Shown: positions 1-6,042 of the stretch, piece after piece
How positions within the stretch are numbered: the first letter of the stretch is position 1
Layout of the letters: the number at the start of each line of letters is the position of its first letter
Assembly (NCBI GenBank): GCA_030594675.1
Contig: JAUVES010000028.1
Span: forward strand, 1-7,425
DNA: 7,425 nt
DNA from: Candidatus Nanohaloarchaea archaeon
GTDB taxonomy: Archaea; EX4484-52; GLR71
Reading direction: 5' to 3'
Position numbers and translations under genes: made by a program
Notes under the pieces: generated by a model
What the model saw: only the letters and a program-made list of their open reading frames with translations
Told to the model about the DNA's origin: nothing
Database searches by the model: none

Positions 1-283
1 CGTGTGAAGTCACTGTTTCTGTTGAATCTGGATGAAGCTTGCATTCTTCTTCTGTCTTTTGCATCATTGTGTGTTCTGTTGATGGGTTATCTATCGGTAT
101 CCTGTTGATTTCTATGTTGTGCGGTTGTTCTTTATCTGTTGATGCGTTGTCTACAAGTGTTTTTTCGTGGCTGTTGAGTGCTGTTTCCGGCTTGTGCTTC
201 AGTCTTGCCTTTACATCTATTATGGCAAGAGATGAAAGAAATAAGAATAATGCTACAAGTGAGTATGCTATTATGTCTATCAT
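1..283 (-). CDS. Putative single-pass membrane protein with ~20-residue tail repeats (3' end outside window)
   Basis: I do not recognise this gene. Reading leftward from an ATG at 283-281, the frame stays open for 94 codons to the window edge, so the C-terminus is missing. Residues 4-22 form one hydrophobic segment (IIAYSLVALFLFLSSLAII), followed by the basic stretch KARLKHK at 25-31. This suggests a signal anchor with the tail on the cytoplasmic side. The rest is hydrophilic, probably disordered, and carries diverged repeats about 20 residues apart: VDNASTD (44-50), IDNPSTE (64-70) and PDSTE (85-89). A TATA-like element centred 27 bp upstream of the ATG implies a leaderless transcript and favours this frame over the overlapping plus-strand frame at 39-320, which is hydrophobic and has no comparable promoter. 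The gene lies 33 bp downstream of the next minus-strand gene. Existence is moderately certain; function is unknown. Confidence 0.6.
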   Translation of the reverse strand, partial: MIDIIAYSLVALFLFLSSLAIIDVKARLKHKPETALNSHEKTLVDNASTDKEQPHNIEINRIPIDNPSTEHTMMQKTEEECKLHPDSTETVTSH

Positions 284-306
284 GGTCTTTTATTTGTGTC
301 TTGTTG

Positions 307-314
307 TATATAAA
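307..314 (-). promoter_or_regulatory. TATA box for the membrane-protein gene
   Basis: The minus strand reads TTTATATA. Its centre is about 27 bp from the ATG at 283, the archaeal TATA-to-start-site distance, so transcription would begin at or next to the start codon. It lies in the gap just past the stop codon of the upstream gene, giving the membrane-protein gene its own promoter. Confidence 0.5.
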
Positions 315-316
315 AT

Positions 317-712
317 TTAAAGTTTTTCAGTCATATCTAGGAAGTGTCTTCTGGACTCATCTATACGTTCTAAAATGTAGATTGTTATCCATTCACCAAG
401 CCCGTGTCTTGTTCCAAAAGAGTCTCTCTCAGATATGAGATTTGAGGCATGATTGTTTATCTTTACAAAATAAGTGTCATCTTTGAAGTTTACTTCTATA
501 CCATCGCCCACGCTGTCAAAATCTTCGTATTGAAGGCGTGCTTTTCTTTCTAGACCAGGATGGTGTGGGCTTTTTAGTGTACATTCCAGAGGTTTGTATT
601 TTTCTGTCTGCTTATTGTCTTTTGTCTCAAGAGTTGGTATAGAGATATTATTAAATTCTTCTTCGGTCGGGTATAGCTCAATATCGCTGTTGCCACGAAA
701 TATTCCTTCCAT
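317..712 (-). CDS. Hypothetical protein, 131 aa
   Basis: I do not recognise this protein. It is soluble, with no membrane segment or signal peptide and a single cysteine in ECTLKS (near residue 44). The N-terminal 40 residues are acidic and polar. The middle (about 55-90) alternates polar and hydrophobic residues in a way that suggests beta strands (IEVNFKDDTYFVKINNHA), and the C-terminus (about 105-131) looks helical (WITIYILERIDESRRHF). The ATG at 712 has no Shine-Dalgarno sequence. A weak TATA-like element (minus strand CTAATAAA, around 737-744) sits about 27 bp upstream, so a leaderless start is plausible; an in-frame TTG seven codons upstream is the alternative. It follows the 103-aa gene after 45 bp on the same strand, so the two could also be cotranscribed. 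The long uninterrupted frame and neighbouring minus-strand genes support it as real. Confidence 0.6.
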   Translation of the reverse strand: MEGIFRGNSDIELYPTEEEFNNISIPTLETKDNKQTEKYKPLECTLKSPHHPGLERKARLQYEDFDSVGDGIEVNFKDDTYFVKINNHASNLISERDSFGTRHGLGEWITIYILERIDESRRHFLDMTEKL

Positions 713-757
713 AAGATTGATATTGTGTGCAATCTTTATTAGTTTTTCATTGAAGGA

Positions 758-1069
758 TCACTCTAGAATTAGGTTGATCTTGTAGTCTTCTCCTGTATCT
801 TTTTTTAGGAATTCTTCAAATTCTTTCGTGGCTTTGTCTATATTTTGGCAATTCTGCACTTTTTTGGGGCAATAGTTAATCAATGCATTGTAAAAATTTG
901 CTATGCGGTGTTCTATATTTGAGTCTATGTTTTCAAATTCAGGCTTATATTTTTCCCAGATTTCCCCGACTTCTTCAATATATTTACTGAACGGAAGTTT
1001 TTCAAGTATAAGTCTTTTGCGTATATTATAGTATCCTATGTTGAATGGTATGTCTACTTCTTTTACCAT
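758..1069 (-). CDS. Hypothetical protein, 103 aa
   Basis: I do not recognise this protein. It is small and charged, predicted mostly helical from residue 25 on (IEEVGEIWEKYKPEFENID, then a hydrophobic helix near NFYNALINY). It has one cysteine pair spaced Cx6C (CPKKVQNC, about residues 67-74) and no signal peptide or membrane segment. The start at 1069 is well placed: a TATA box on the minus strand is centred 27 bp upstream, and no Shine-Dalgarno sequence is seen, so the mRNA should be leaderless. It is the promoter-proximal gene of the minus-strand group of three orphans and diverges from the Nudix gene across 116 bp. Whether it works with the 131-aa protein behind it is unknown; adjacency is the only hint. 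Confidence 0.6.
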   Translation of the reverse strand: MVKEVDIPFNIGYYNIRKRLILEKLPFSKYIEEVGEIWEKYKPEFENIDSNIEHRIANFYNALINYCPKKVQNCQNIDKATKEFEEFLKKDTGEDYKINLILE

Positions 1070-1091
1070 AGAAGTTTTATTGTAGAGTTAA

Positions 1092-1099
1092 GTTTATAT
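1092..1099 (-). promoter_or_regulatory. TATA box for the 103-aa orphan gene
   Basis: The minus strand reads ATATAAAC, preceded by an A-rich run (AAAAAAC) that could serve as the BRE. Its centre is 27 bp from the ATG at 1069, predicting transcription from the start codon itself. It shares the 1070-1185 divergent region with the Nudix promoter; no operator-like repeat is evident in that region. Confidence 0.55.
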
Positions 1100-1156
1100 G
1101 TTTTTTCTATACTAGTGAATAGCTAATATATTTAATAATTGCATCTCAATAAAACA

Positions 1157-1164
1157 TTTATATT
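1157..1164 (+). promoter_or_regulatory. TATA box for the Nudix gene
   Basis: The element TTTATATT follows an A-rich stretch (AATAAAAC, BRE-like). Its centre is about 26 bp before the ATG at 1186, and no Shine-Dalgarno sequence lies between them, so a leaderless transcript is predicted. Confidence 0.6.
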
Positions 1165-1185
1165 AATCCAGATCAAGTATTTATT

Positions 1186-1626
1186 ATGCCAGATAAGAAA
1201 ATGGGTATTGGTTTTGGAGTCATGATTCTTAAGGATGATAAAGTACTTCTTGGAAAGAGACATGTTGATCCTGAAAAGGCGGACAGTTTAATGAATGGTG
1301 CAGGCACATGGACAATGCCTGGAGGGAAACTGCATTTTGGAGAATCTTTTGAAGAAGGTGCAGCCAGGGAGGTGATGGAAGAAACAGGTATTAAGTTAAA
1401 TGATGCTGATGTCATCTGTGTCACCAATGATATTGTTGAAGCAGCTCATTTTGCTACTATTGGACTGTTTTCTGAAGACTTTGAGGGGGAAGCCAAAGTT
1501 ATGGAACCTGATGAGATTACAGAATGGGGCTGGTTTGCTCTTGATGATTTGCCATCTCCCCTATTTTTTCCAAGCAAGAAGCTTCTTAGGAATTATAATG
1601 AAAAACAGTTTTATACCAAGGAGTAA
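1186..1626 (+). CDS. Nudix hydrolase, NUDT15/plant NUDX1-like
   Basis: Nudix hydrolases cleave nucleoside diphosphates linked to another group, often damaged or surplus (d)NTPs, releasing a monophosphate. The Nudix box is complete: G47, E53, then R61-E62-V-M-E65-E66-T-G68-I69, matching Gx5Ex7REUxEExGU; the glutamates bind the catalytic metal. The preceding GTWTMPGGKLHFGESFEEGA and the later PDEITEWGWFALDDLP (about 107-122) resemble the NUDT15/plant NUDX1 branch (GTWALPGGHLEFGES and ExxxWxWxxxxxLP), so a nucleotide-pool hydrolase is more likely than an ADP-ribose or diadenosine enzyme. Substrate remains inferred. At 146 residues it is a normal single-domain length. A short insertion (DPEKADSLMN, about 29-38) precedes the GTW motif. 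The start is supported by a TATA box 26 bp upstream. It converges with the GTPase gene, 3 bp apart, with no obvious terminator. Confidence 0.93.
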   Translation: MPDKKMGIGFGVMILKDDKVLLGKRHVDPEKADSLMNGAGTWTMPGGKLHFGESFEEGAAREVMEETGIKLNDADVICVTNDIVEAAHFATIGLFSEDFEGEAKVMEPDEITEWGWFALDDLPSPLFFPSKKLLRNYNEKQFYTKE

Positions 1627-1629
1627 GAT

Positions 1630-2826
1630 TTATTTCGCTGCGCTTACTATCTTTATAATGTCGTTATCTTCTATTATATGGTCTGCGCTTATTCTTCTGT
1701 GTGTTTTGCAGTCTATGGCGTGGATGAATGCGTCTCCTATGTCTGTATGTACAAGGTATGCAAATTCTTTTGCTGTCCTTCCTTTTGGTATAAGGAAGGC
1801 GTCAGGAAGCACGTTACCTTGCCTGTCTGAATACTTGTTCTCGTTTTCTACAGGGTATGCTGTGATGTAGTTTAAGAGGTCAAAGATTGCGCTGTTTAAG
1901 CATTTCTGAACTCCTGTGTTGTTGTGCTTGTCCAGGTATGCTTTCATGAATTCTATCCCTTTTTTCTGGTTATTGTCAAGCCTGCCCGGATTTTTTATGC
2001 TGAAGCTGCTGTCTCCAGGAGTGTAGTCTATTATGTTGCTCTTTGCAGCTTTTCTCAGGCCTAATTCTACTGCTGAGCTTACTGGTATTATTATCATGTC
2101 TTTGTATTTTTCCTTTAGTTTTTTTAGGTTATTTTCTGCATTTTCTGTATCCATCTTGTTTGCTGCGATTATTATTGGCTTTGATAATTTTCTTAGGTGG
2201 AAGGCGAAATCTTTTAAGGTATTATCATCCCATTTGTCCATGTCTTTTGTTGTGAGGTCTTTGACAGCTTCTGTTATGTGGCTCTCTTTTATTCCCAGCC
2301 CTGCAAGGTTTTCTGCTGCTGCCTTTATCATGTCTCTTTTTTCCATTGCTGCCTTTCTTGCCATCTTTGACCAGTTGTTCTTTATTACCTGGAACAGCCA
2401 GAGGCCTATCTCTTCTTCAAGGAATTTTATGTCTTCTTCTGGGTTGTAGCCTTTTGTCGGTTCTCCTTTCTCGTTAGTTGTTCCTGAACAGTCTACTATG
2501 TGTATAAGGACTGATGCCTGCCTTAGGTCGTCAAGGAACTGGTTGCCCATGCCTTTGCCTTCATGTGCTCCGGGAACTAAGCCAGCTACATCTAGTAATT
2601 TTACTGGTATCATCCTTGTGCCGTCTTTGCAGACTGAATTTTTTGGATTGCAGTTTGTGTTGAGCTCTTTGCATGGGCATTCAGTCGTTACATATCCGAC
2701 TGCTTCATTGGGCTTTATTGTGGTGAATGGATATGATGCCATCTCTGCTCCTGCGAGGGTTGCTGCGTTGAAGAAGGTTGATTTGCCTGATGAAGGCTTT
2801 CCTACTATACCTATCAGATGCGACAT
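1630..2826 (-). CDS. Ygr210/YchF-type (Obg-related) translation-associated GTPase
   Basis: This is a P-loop NTPase of the Obg superfamily, YchF group (COG0012), in the archaeal/eukaryotic Ygr210 form. Members bind ribosomes and are thought to act in translation or stress response; the true YchF/OLA1 branch prefers ATP. Visible motifs: G1 GKPSSGKST (9-17), G2 region YPFTTIKPN (32-40), G3 DVAGL (79-83) followed by VPGAHEGKGMGNQFLDDLRQ, G4 NKMD (223-226) and G5 SSA (250-252). NKMD, rather than the NxxE of bacterial YchF/OLA1, suggests guanine specificity. A helical region occupies about 125-215, and a TGS domain closes the protein (about 330-398). Four cysteines between G2 and G3 (C50, C52, C59, C66) match the CPCKEL...CNP...C segment that I recall as usual for archaeal members. 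At 398 residues it is full length. A weak TATA lies 26 bp upstream, with no Shine-Dalgarno sequence. Confidence 0.95.
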   Translation of the reverse strand: MSHLIGIVGKPSSGKSTFFNAATLAGAEMASYPFTTIKPNEAVGYVTTECPCKELNTNCNPKNSVCKDGTRMIPVKLLDVAGLVPGAHEGKGMGNQFLDDLRQASVLIHIVDCSGTTNEKGEPTKGYNPEEDIKFLEEEIGLWLFQVIKNNWSKMARKAAMEKRDMIKAAAENLAGLGIKESHITEAVKDLTTKDMDKWDDNTLKDFAFHLRKLSKPIIIAANKMDTENAENNLKKLKEKYKDMIIIPVSSAVELGLRKAAKSNIIDYTPGDSSFSIKNPGRLDNNQKKGIEFMKAYLDKHNNTGVQKCLNSAIFDLLNYITAYPVENENKYSDRQGNVLPDAFLIPKGRTAKEFAYLVHTDIGDAFIHAIDCKTHRRISADHIIEDNDIIKIVSAAK

Positions 2827-2847
2827 GGGGGTTATTTGGTTTTGGAG

Positions 2848-2855
2848 ATTTAAGA
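2848..2855 (-). promoter_or_regulatory. Weak TATA-like element for the Ygr210-type GTPase
   Basis: The minus strand reads TCTTAAAT, centred about 26 bp from the ATG at 2826. The match to a TATA box is weak; the spacing is the main support. If it is used, the transcript is leaderless and the GC-rich hairpins at 2862-2920 are not part of the GTPase mRNA. Confidence 0.35.
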
Positions 2856-2861
2856 ATGTTA

Positions 2862-2920
2862 CGGGCTTATGAAAGCCCGGGTATCAGAGCCACCGCTCCC
2901 TGCGGTCGGGTGGCATGCTC
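2862..2920. other. GC-rich two-hairpin island, possible structured RNA or 3' UTR element
   Basis: This patch is about 65% G+C in an AT-rich neighbourhood and holds no gene. Hairpin A pairs CGGGCTT (2862-2868) with AAGCCCG (2873-2879) around a 4-base loop. Hairpin B has alternative pairings: GCCACC (2889-2894) with GGTGGC (2909-2914), or an inner ACCGC (2892-2896) with GCGGT (2902-2906), plus GAGC (2887-2890) with GCTC (2917-2920). On the minus strand the island follows the stop codon of the DNPH1-like gene and precedes the GTPase promoter, so it could end or stabilise the DNPH1 mRNA, or be a separate small RNA: a TATA-like AATATAAC lies on the minus strand at about 2946-2953. No U-tract follows either hairpin, so a classic intrinsic terminator is unlikely. 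Strand is undetermined. Confidence 0.45.
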
Positions 2921-2939
2921 AATCTGTTGATGATTGTAA

Positions 2940-3377
2940 TTACGCTGTTATATTTTCTGAGAATTCTTTTACTTTTTTGATGAAGTCTTCTGTGTCTGTG
3001 TATTTTGTTTCTGTGCAGTTTTTATTGGCCTTTAGCTGTCCTCTTGTGTACATTGATATATTTTTGCCTTCTGTTGCGTAGAGGCCTATTACTGGCTTGT
3101 TTAGGTATATTGCGTCTGTTATCTCTGCGCCTACGCCAAGGCTTGGGTTTGATATCTCTGCAACTACTATGTCGCATTCTTCTATCCATTTTCTGTCTCT
3201 TTTGTATATGTGTTCCGAGCCGAGGGGTTCTTCTATCTCTTTTATGTTATCTTCTGTCTGGTGTGTTGTTACCAGGGTGAATCCTGCCTGTTGAAGTGCG
3301 GTTCTTAGTTCTTTTAAGGTGCTGAATCCTGTGTTACTGAAGCTTCCGTGCATTGCGCAGGCGAAGTAGATTTTCAT
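2940..3377 (-). CDS. DNPH1/RCL-like 2'-deoxynucleoside 5'-phosphate N-hydrolase (nucleoside 2-deoxyribosyltransferase family)
   Basis: The family (PF05014) cleaves the N-glycosidic bond of deoxynucleoside monophosphates, giving a free base and deoxyribose 5-phosphate, or transfers deoxyribose between bases. The N-terminal MKIYFACAMHG matches the first strand and substrate loop of RCL proteins (YFCGSIRGG in the mammalian enzyme). The central block around DRKWIEECDIVVAEISNPSL (61-80) continues into GVGAE, closely paralleling the mammalian DxxWLxxADVVVAEVTQPSLGVGYE; E85 is the expected catalytic nucleophile, and D61 and D69 are retained. The C-terminal SMYTRGQ (108-114) parallels SAMIRG. At 145 residues it has the usual length. 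The resemblance to RCL rather than to the transferases favours a nucleotide hydrolase, but the exact substrate is inferred. It diverges from the MFS gene across 79 bp and has its own TATA-like element. It is followed by the GC-rich hairpin island. Confidence 0.85.
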   Translation of the reverse strand: MKIYFACAMHGSFSNTGFSTLKELRTALQQAGFTLVTTHQTEDNIKEIEEPLGSEHIYKRDRKWIEECDIVVAEISNPSLGVGAEITDAIYLNKPVIGLYATEGKNISMYTRGQLKANKNCTETKYTDTEDFIKKVKEFSENITA

Positions 3378-3399
3378 AGATGTTTTTTTGGTGTTTAAC

Positions 3400-3407
3400 C
3401 TTTTATC
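3400..3407 (-). promoter_or_regulatory. TATA-like element for the DNPH1-like gene
   Basis: The minus strand reads GATAAAAG after an A-rich BRE-like run (CAAAAA). The centre lies about 26 bp from the ATG at 3377, again consistent with leaderless transcription. Confidence 0.45.
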
Positions 3408-3430
3408 TTTTTGGTCGTGTTATGCTGTTA

Positions 3431-3438
3431 TTTATATT
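3431..3438 (+). promoter_or_regulatory. TATA box for the MFS transporter gene
   Basis: The element TTTATATT is identical to the one before the Nudix gene. Its centre is about 23 bp from the ATG at 3457, predicting a transcript that begins at or just after that codon. If transcription starts a few bases later, the in-frame ATG at 3481 would be used instead. Confidence 0.55.
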
Positions 3439-3456
3439 CTGTAGGATTAATATTGG

Positions 3457-4692
3457 ATGTATAGATCTTTTGTGATATTGATGAATCTTCCTTTTAAGAA
3501 ACCACTGCATTTTGAGAAATTGTGGTTTTTTTATGTCTATCGTTTTCTGGATGGGCTTTTTGATTTTGTTTCACCTTTTATTATGGTCTATTTTTTGCTT
3601 ATCGGTTTTGATTATTTCCAGAACTCTATACTGATTGCTACGTGGATGCTTGCCCAGTTAATCTTTGAGATACCTACTGGTGCTATTGCTGATATCTATG
3701 GCCGCAAGGTTTCGGTCTTTATAAGTTATCTGCTGGTGGGTCTGGGTTTTATTGCTATAGGCCTGTCAAGTTCATTTTATGTTATTCTTGCTATTATTTT
3801 CTTTGTGGGTGGAGCTAGCAGTCTTTTCAGTGGGGCATATATGGCTTGGCTTGTTGATCATGTGAAGCAGGAAAAGTTCAACAAAGATTTGCAGAAGGTT
3901 ATCTCTAATGTCCATAGCTATGGTGCAATTGGCAGTTTTATCGCTTTTAGCCTTTCTGCTTATGTGATGTATCTAAATATGAGTTATGTGTGGCTTCTTA
4001 CCGGGATGTTGTTTATGTTTCTATCTGTTTTTATCTTTTTTTTCGGTCCTGAAAGGTTTGAAAAAAAGAAGGGAATTACAATTGGCGATTCTTTCAGAGA
4101 GACTTTTACGGTATCCAAGAAGGCATTAGGTTATGTTAAAGGGCATCATGTGCTTTTCTGGATATTTCTTGGAACTTTTGTATCTGCTATTGTCAGTGGT
4201 CTTGGTGGGTCTGTACTCCAGCCGTATCTTTTGCATCTTGGCCTTGAGGCTTATATGTTTGGTCCTCTTGCTGCCATCATTTTCTTTGTGGCCATATTTG
4301 CTCCGCAGTTAAGCGGGAAGGTGCTTAAGATGCTTAAGAGTGAGAAGAATGTTTTTTTGGCAGCACCAATTATTTTTATTGTTTTTCTATTGCTGTTAGG
4401 TCTTGCAAAATCGCTTGTGATTGCTGTTGTGCTTTATCTTATTTTTTCCAGTCTTGGTGGTGTGTTCGGTCCTGTGATGATTACTTATGTGCATAAGCAT
4501 ACTCCTTCAAAGATAAGGGCGACATCAGGTTCTGTTAAAGCTATGTTAGGGTGTCTTGGTGGTATTATTGGATTTCCACTCTCTGGGTGGGTACTGCAGA
4601 ATCTTGGTTTTTCTTATGCTTTTGCCATGGCTGCTGTTCTTCTGGTCATTGTGTTTTTTCTGTATCTTAAGATTGATGATAAGAAGAAGTGA
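3457..4692 (+). CDS. Major facilitator superfamily transporter, 12 predicted membrane segments
   Basis: This is a secondary transporter of the cytoplasmic membrane. The MFS signature motif A is clear in the loop after the second membrane segment: G75, D79, G82, R83 and K84 in GAIADIYGRK, preceded by EIPT. The protein alternates hydrophobic segments with short loops, and a longer basic/acidic loop (about 197-228, PERFEKKKG onward) separates two halves of roughly six helices each, normal for 411 residues. R83/K84 and the repeated glycines fit an intact pump. The EIPTG-x3-D-x2-GRK pattern is common in drug-efflux-like MFS proteins, but the substrate cannot be read from the sequence. Start choice is between 3457 (leaderless) and Met9 at 3481; the first eight residues are not conserved features. 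The next gene begins 51 bp after the stop but has its own TATA-like element and Shine-Dalgarno sequence. Confidence 0.9.
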   Translation: MYRSFVILMNLPFKKPLHFEKLWFFYVYRFLDGLFDFVSPFIMVYFLLIGFDYFQNSILIATWMLAQLIFEIPTGAIADIYGRKVSVFISYLLVGLGFIAIGLSSSFYVILAIIFFVGGASSLFSGAYMAWLVDHVKQEKFNKDLQKVISNVHSYGAIGSFIAFSLSAYVMYLNMSYVWLLTGMLFMFLSVFIFFFGPERFEKKKGITIGDSFRETFTVSKKALGYVKGHHVLFWIFLGTFVSAIVSGLGGSVLQPYLLHLGLEAYMFGPLAAIIFFVAIFAPQLSGKVLKMLKSEKNVFLAAPIIFIVFLLLLGLAKSLVIAVVLYLIFSSLGGVFGPVMITYVHKHTPSKIRATSGSVKAMLGCLGGIIGFPLSGWVLQNLGFSYAFAMAAVLLVIVFFLYLKIDDKKK

Positions 4693-4703
4693 TCAGTGCA
4701 ACA

Positions 4704-4738
4704 TTTTTAAAGATTTTCTGCTGAATATATCTAAGGTG
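4704..4738 (+). promoter_or_regulatory. TATA-like element and Shine-Dalgarno sequence for gdhA
   Basis: A TATA-like TTTTTAAAG lies at 4704-4712, predicting a start near 4734. The Shine-Dalgarno sequence AAGGTG (4733-4738) sits five bases before the ATG at 4744 and matches the archaeal anti-SD core. It fixes the start so that the cysteine-containing N-terminus is included. Cotranscription with the MFS gene is also possible because only 51 bp separate them. Confidence 0.5.
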
Positions 4739-4743
4739 TAGAT

Positions 4744-5988
4744 ATGGCTTGCATATGCGGAAAATGCAATGATAATCCTTTTGATAATGCGATGAAAGAT
4801 ATGGATAAGGCAGCCAAGGTTGCAGGCATATCTTCTTTAGAGCTTGATGTTTTGCGGAAGCCTAAAAGAACTTTTATATTCACTTTTCCGGTCAGGATGG
4901 ATGATGGCTCTGTCAGGTATCTTGAAGGGTACAGGATACAGTATAATGATGCGCGCGGACCTACTAAAGGAGGCATAAGGTTTCATCCTGATGTTGATAT
5001 TGATGAAGTGAAGGCACTATCTTTTTGGATGGCGCTTAAGTGTGCTGTTGTTGATATTCCTTATGGCGGTGCTAAAGGCGGGGTTGCTTTTAATCCCAAG
5101 GAGTGCTCTTCAGGTGAGATTGAGAGGGTGTCCCGGGGATATATCAGGGCAGTCCATAAATTTATAGGTGCTGATGTTGATATACCTGCTCCTGATGTAT
5201 ATACTAATTCCCAGGTTATGGCGTGGATGCTTGATGAGTATGAGACTATTTATGGCAAGCATTCTCCTGGTGTGATTACAGGCAAACCTGTTGAGATTGG
5301 TGGAAGCAAAGGCCGTGATTATGCAACTTCTATGGGCGGCGCTTATGTTCTTAGGTCTATGAAAGATATTACTGGTGATAATCCTACTGTTGCTGTGCAG
5401 GGCTTTGGAAATGTTGGCCTTAATATTGCAAGGATACTTTCTTCATGGGGGTATAAGATTGTAGCAGTGAGCGATTCAAAAGGCGGTGTGTATTCTGCTG
5501 ATGGGCTTGATATTGCTAAGGTGATTAGCTGTAAGAGGATTGAAAGGACTGTTACAAGGCTTTCCGGAGCAAAGAAGATAACAAATGAGCAGCTTCTTGA
5601 GCTTGAAGTTGATGTGCTTATACCTTCTGCGCTTGAGAACCAGATCACTGGTGATAATGCTGATAAAGTTAAGGCGAAGATTATACTTGAGATGGCTAAT
5701 GGTCCTGTAACTTTTGAAGCAGATAAGATACTTCATAAGAACAAAGTAATTGTGGTGCCTGATATACTTGCAAATGCAGGAGGTGTCACTGTGAGTTATT
5801 TTGAATGGGTGCAGAATAGGAGAGGCAATTACTGGAGTGAAGATAAGGTACTTTCAATGCTTGAGAAGGTGATGGCCAATGCTTTTACAGATGTGCGTAA
5901 GTGGGCAGGTGCTTTCAAGACTGATTACCGGACTGCTGCGTATATTGTTGCTATCAAGAAGATACTTGCTGCTGAGAAGATGAGATGA
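4744..5988 (+). CDS. gdhA: Glutamate dehydrogenase (NAD(P)-dependent), archaeal hexameric type
   Basis: It interconverts glutamate and 2-oxoglutarate plus ammonia using NAD(P)(H) in the cytoplasm. Nearly every family landmark is present: the substrate region YNDARGPTKGG (67-77) with K75, K99 in ALKCAV, the catalytic lysine K111 in PYGGAKGG (107-113), catalytic D151 in PAPDVYTN, the Rossmann loop GFGNVG (220-225), SDSKGG (243-248) after the second strand, and NAGGVTVSYFEW (344-355). SDSKGG is also found in the Pyrococcus/Thermococcus enzymes, which can favour NADP, so coenzyme preference is left open. At 414 residues the length is typical. The odd part is the first ten residues: C3, C5 and C8 form CxCxxC, absent from the Pyrococcus protein; the Shine-Dalgarno sequence AAGGTG five bases upstream supports this start. 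The stop codon directly abuts the first of two palindromes. Confidence 0.96.
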   Translation: MACICGKCNDNPFDNAMKDMDKAAKVAGISSLELDVLRKPKRTFIFTFPVRMDDGSVRYLEGYRIQYNDARGPTKGGIRFHPDVDIDEVKALSFWMALKCAVVDIPYGGAKGGVAFNPKECSSGEIERVSRGYIRAVHKFIGADVDIPAPDVYTNSQVMAWMLDEYETIYGKHSPGVITGKPVEIGGSKGRDYATSMGGAYVLRSMKDITGDNPTVAVQGFGNVGLNIARILSSWGYKIVAVSDSKGGVYSADGLDIAKVISCKRIERTVTRLSGAKKITNEQLLELEVDVLIPSALENQITGDNADKVKAKIILEMANGPVTFEADKILHKNKVIVVPDILANAGGVTVSYFEWVQNRRGNYWSEDKVLSMLEKVMANAFTDVRKWAGAFKTDYRTAAYIVAIKKILAAEKMR

Positions 5989-6009
5989 GCTTACGATGGT
6001 ATCGTAAGC
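5989..6009. repeat. Palindrome copy 1 (9-bp arms, GGT spacer)
   Basis: The arms GCTTACGAT (5989-5997) and ATCGTAAGC (6001-6009) are perfect inverted repeats around GGT. It starts at the base after the gdhA stop codon and is followed by a T-rich stretch (CTTTTGTGGTTTTGTTT), so in RNA it could also serve as a 3'-end hairpin for gdhA. The copy at 6022-6042 is nearly identical, which argues for a DNA-binding site as well. Confidence 0.75.
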
Positions 6010-6021
6010 TTTTGTGGTTTT

Positions 6022-6042
6022 GTTTACGATGGTATCGTAAGC
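6022..6042. promoter_or_regulatory. Palindrome copy 2, candidate operator abutting the ATPase TATA box
   Basis: The core half-sites TTACGAT (6024-6030) and ATCGTAA (6034-6040) are perfect inverted repeats around the same GGT spacer. Only one base of the outer arm differs from copy 1 (T for C at 6023). The centre is 33 bp from that of copy 1, about three helical turns, so two dimers would sit on the same face of the helix. The right arm occupies the expected BRE position and ends at the base before TATATAAA. A bound protein would block TBP/TFB access, suggesting repression, possibly autoregulated. The regulator is not visible in the window. Confidence 0.7.

Noticed and set aside
39..320. Plus-strand 93-codon frame
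   Set aside because: It lies opposite the membrane-protein gene. The minus-strand frame has a well-placed TATA box, a sensible membrane-anchor topology and protein repeats in phase.
2033..2449. Plus-strand 138-codon hydrophobic frame
   Set aside because: It is the antisense shadow of the Ygr210-type GTPase gene, which has unmistakable family motifs along its whole length.
2850..2935. Possible tRNA with a CAT anticodon on the minus strand (hairpin A reads CGGGC...TTTCATAA...GCCCG)
   Set aside because: With a 5-bp stem the loop would have eight bases, there is no T-arm with a TTCRANY loop, and no acceptor stem pairs across the region.
2926..2960. C/D box small RNA on plus (TTGATGA followed by CTGA)
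   Set aside because: The C box deviates at its first position, no C'/D' pair or terminal stem is visible, and most of it lies over the 3' end of the DNPH1-like gene.
4690..4744. MFS transporter and gdhA as one dedicated operon for glutamate or ammonium uptake
   Set aside because: gdhA has its own TATA-like element and Shine-Dalgarno sequence, and nothing in the transporter points to such a substrate.
5989..6042. CRISPR-like repeat pair
   Set aside because: Only two units with a 12-13 base gap between them, far too short for a spacer, and no cas gene nearby.
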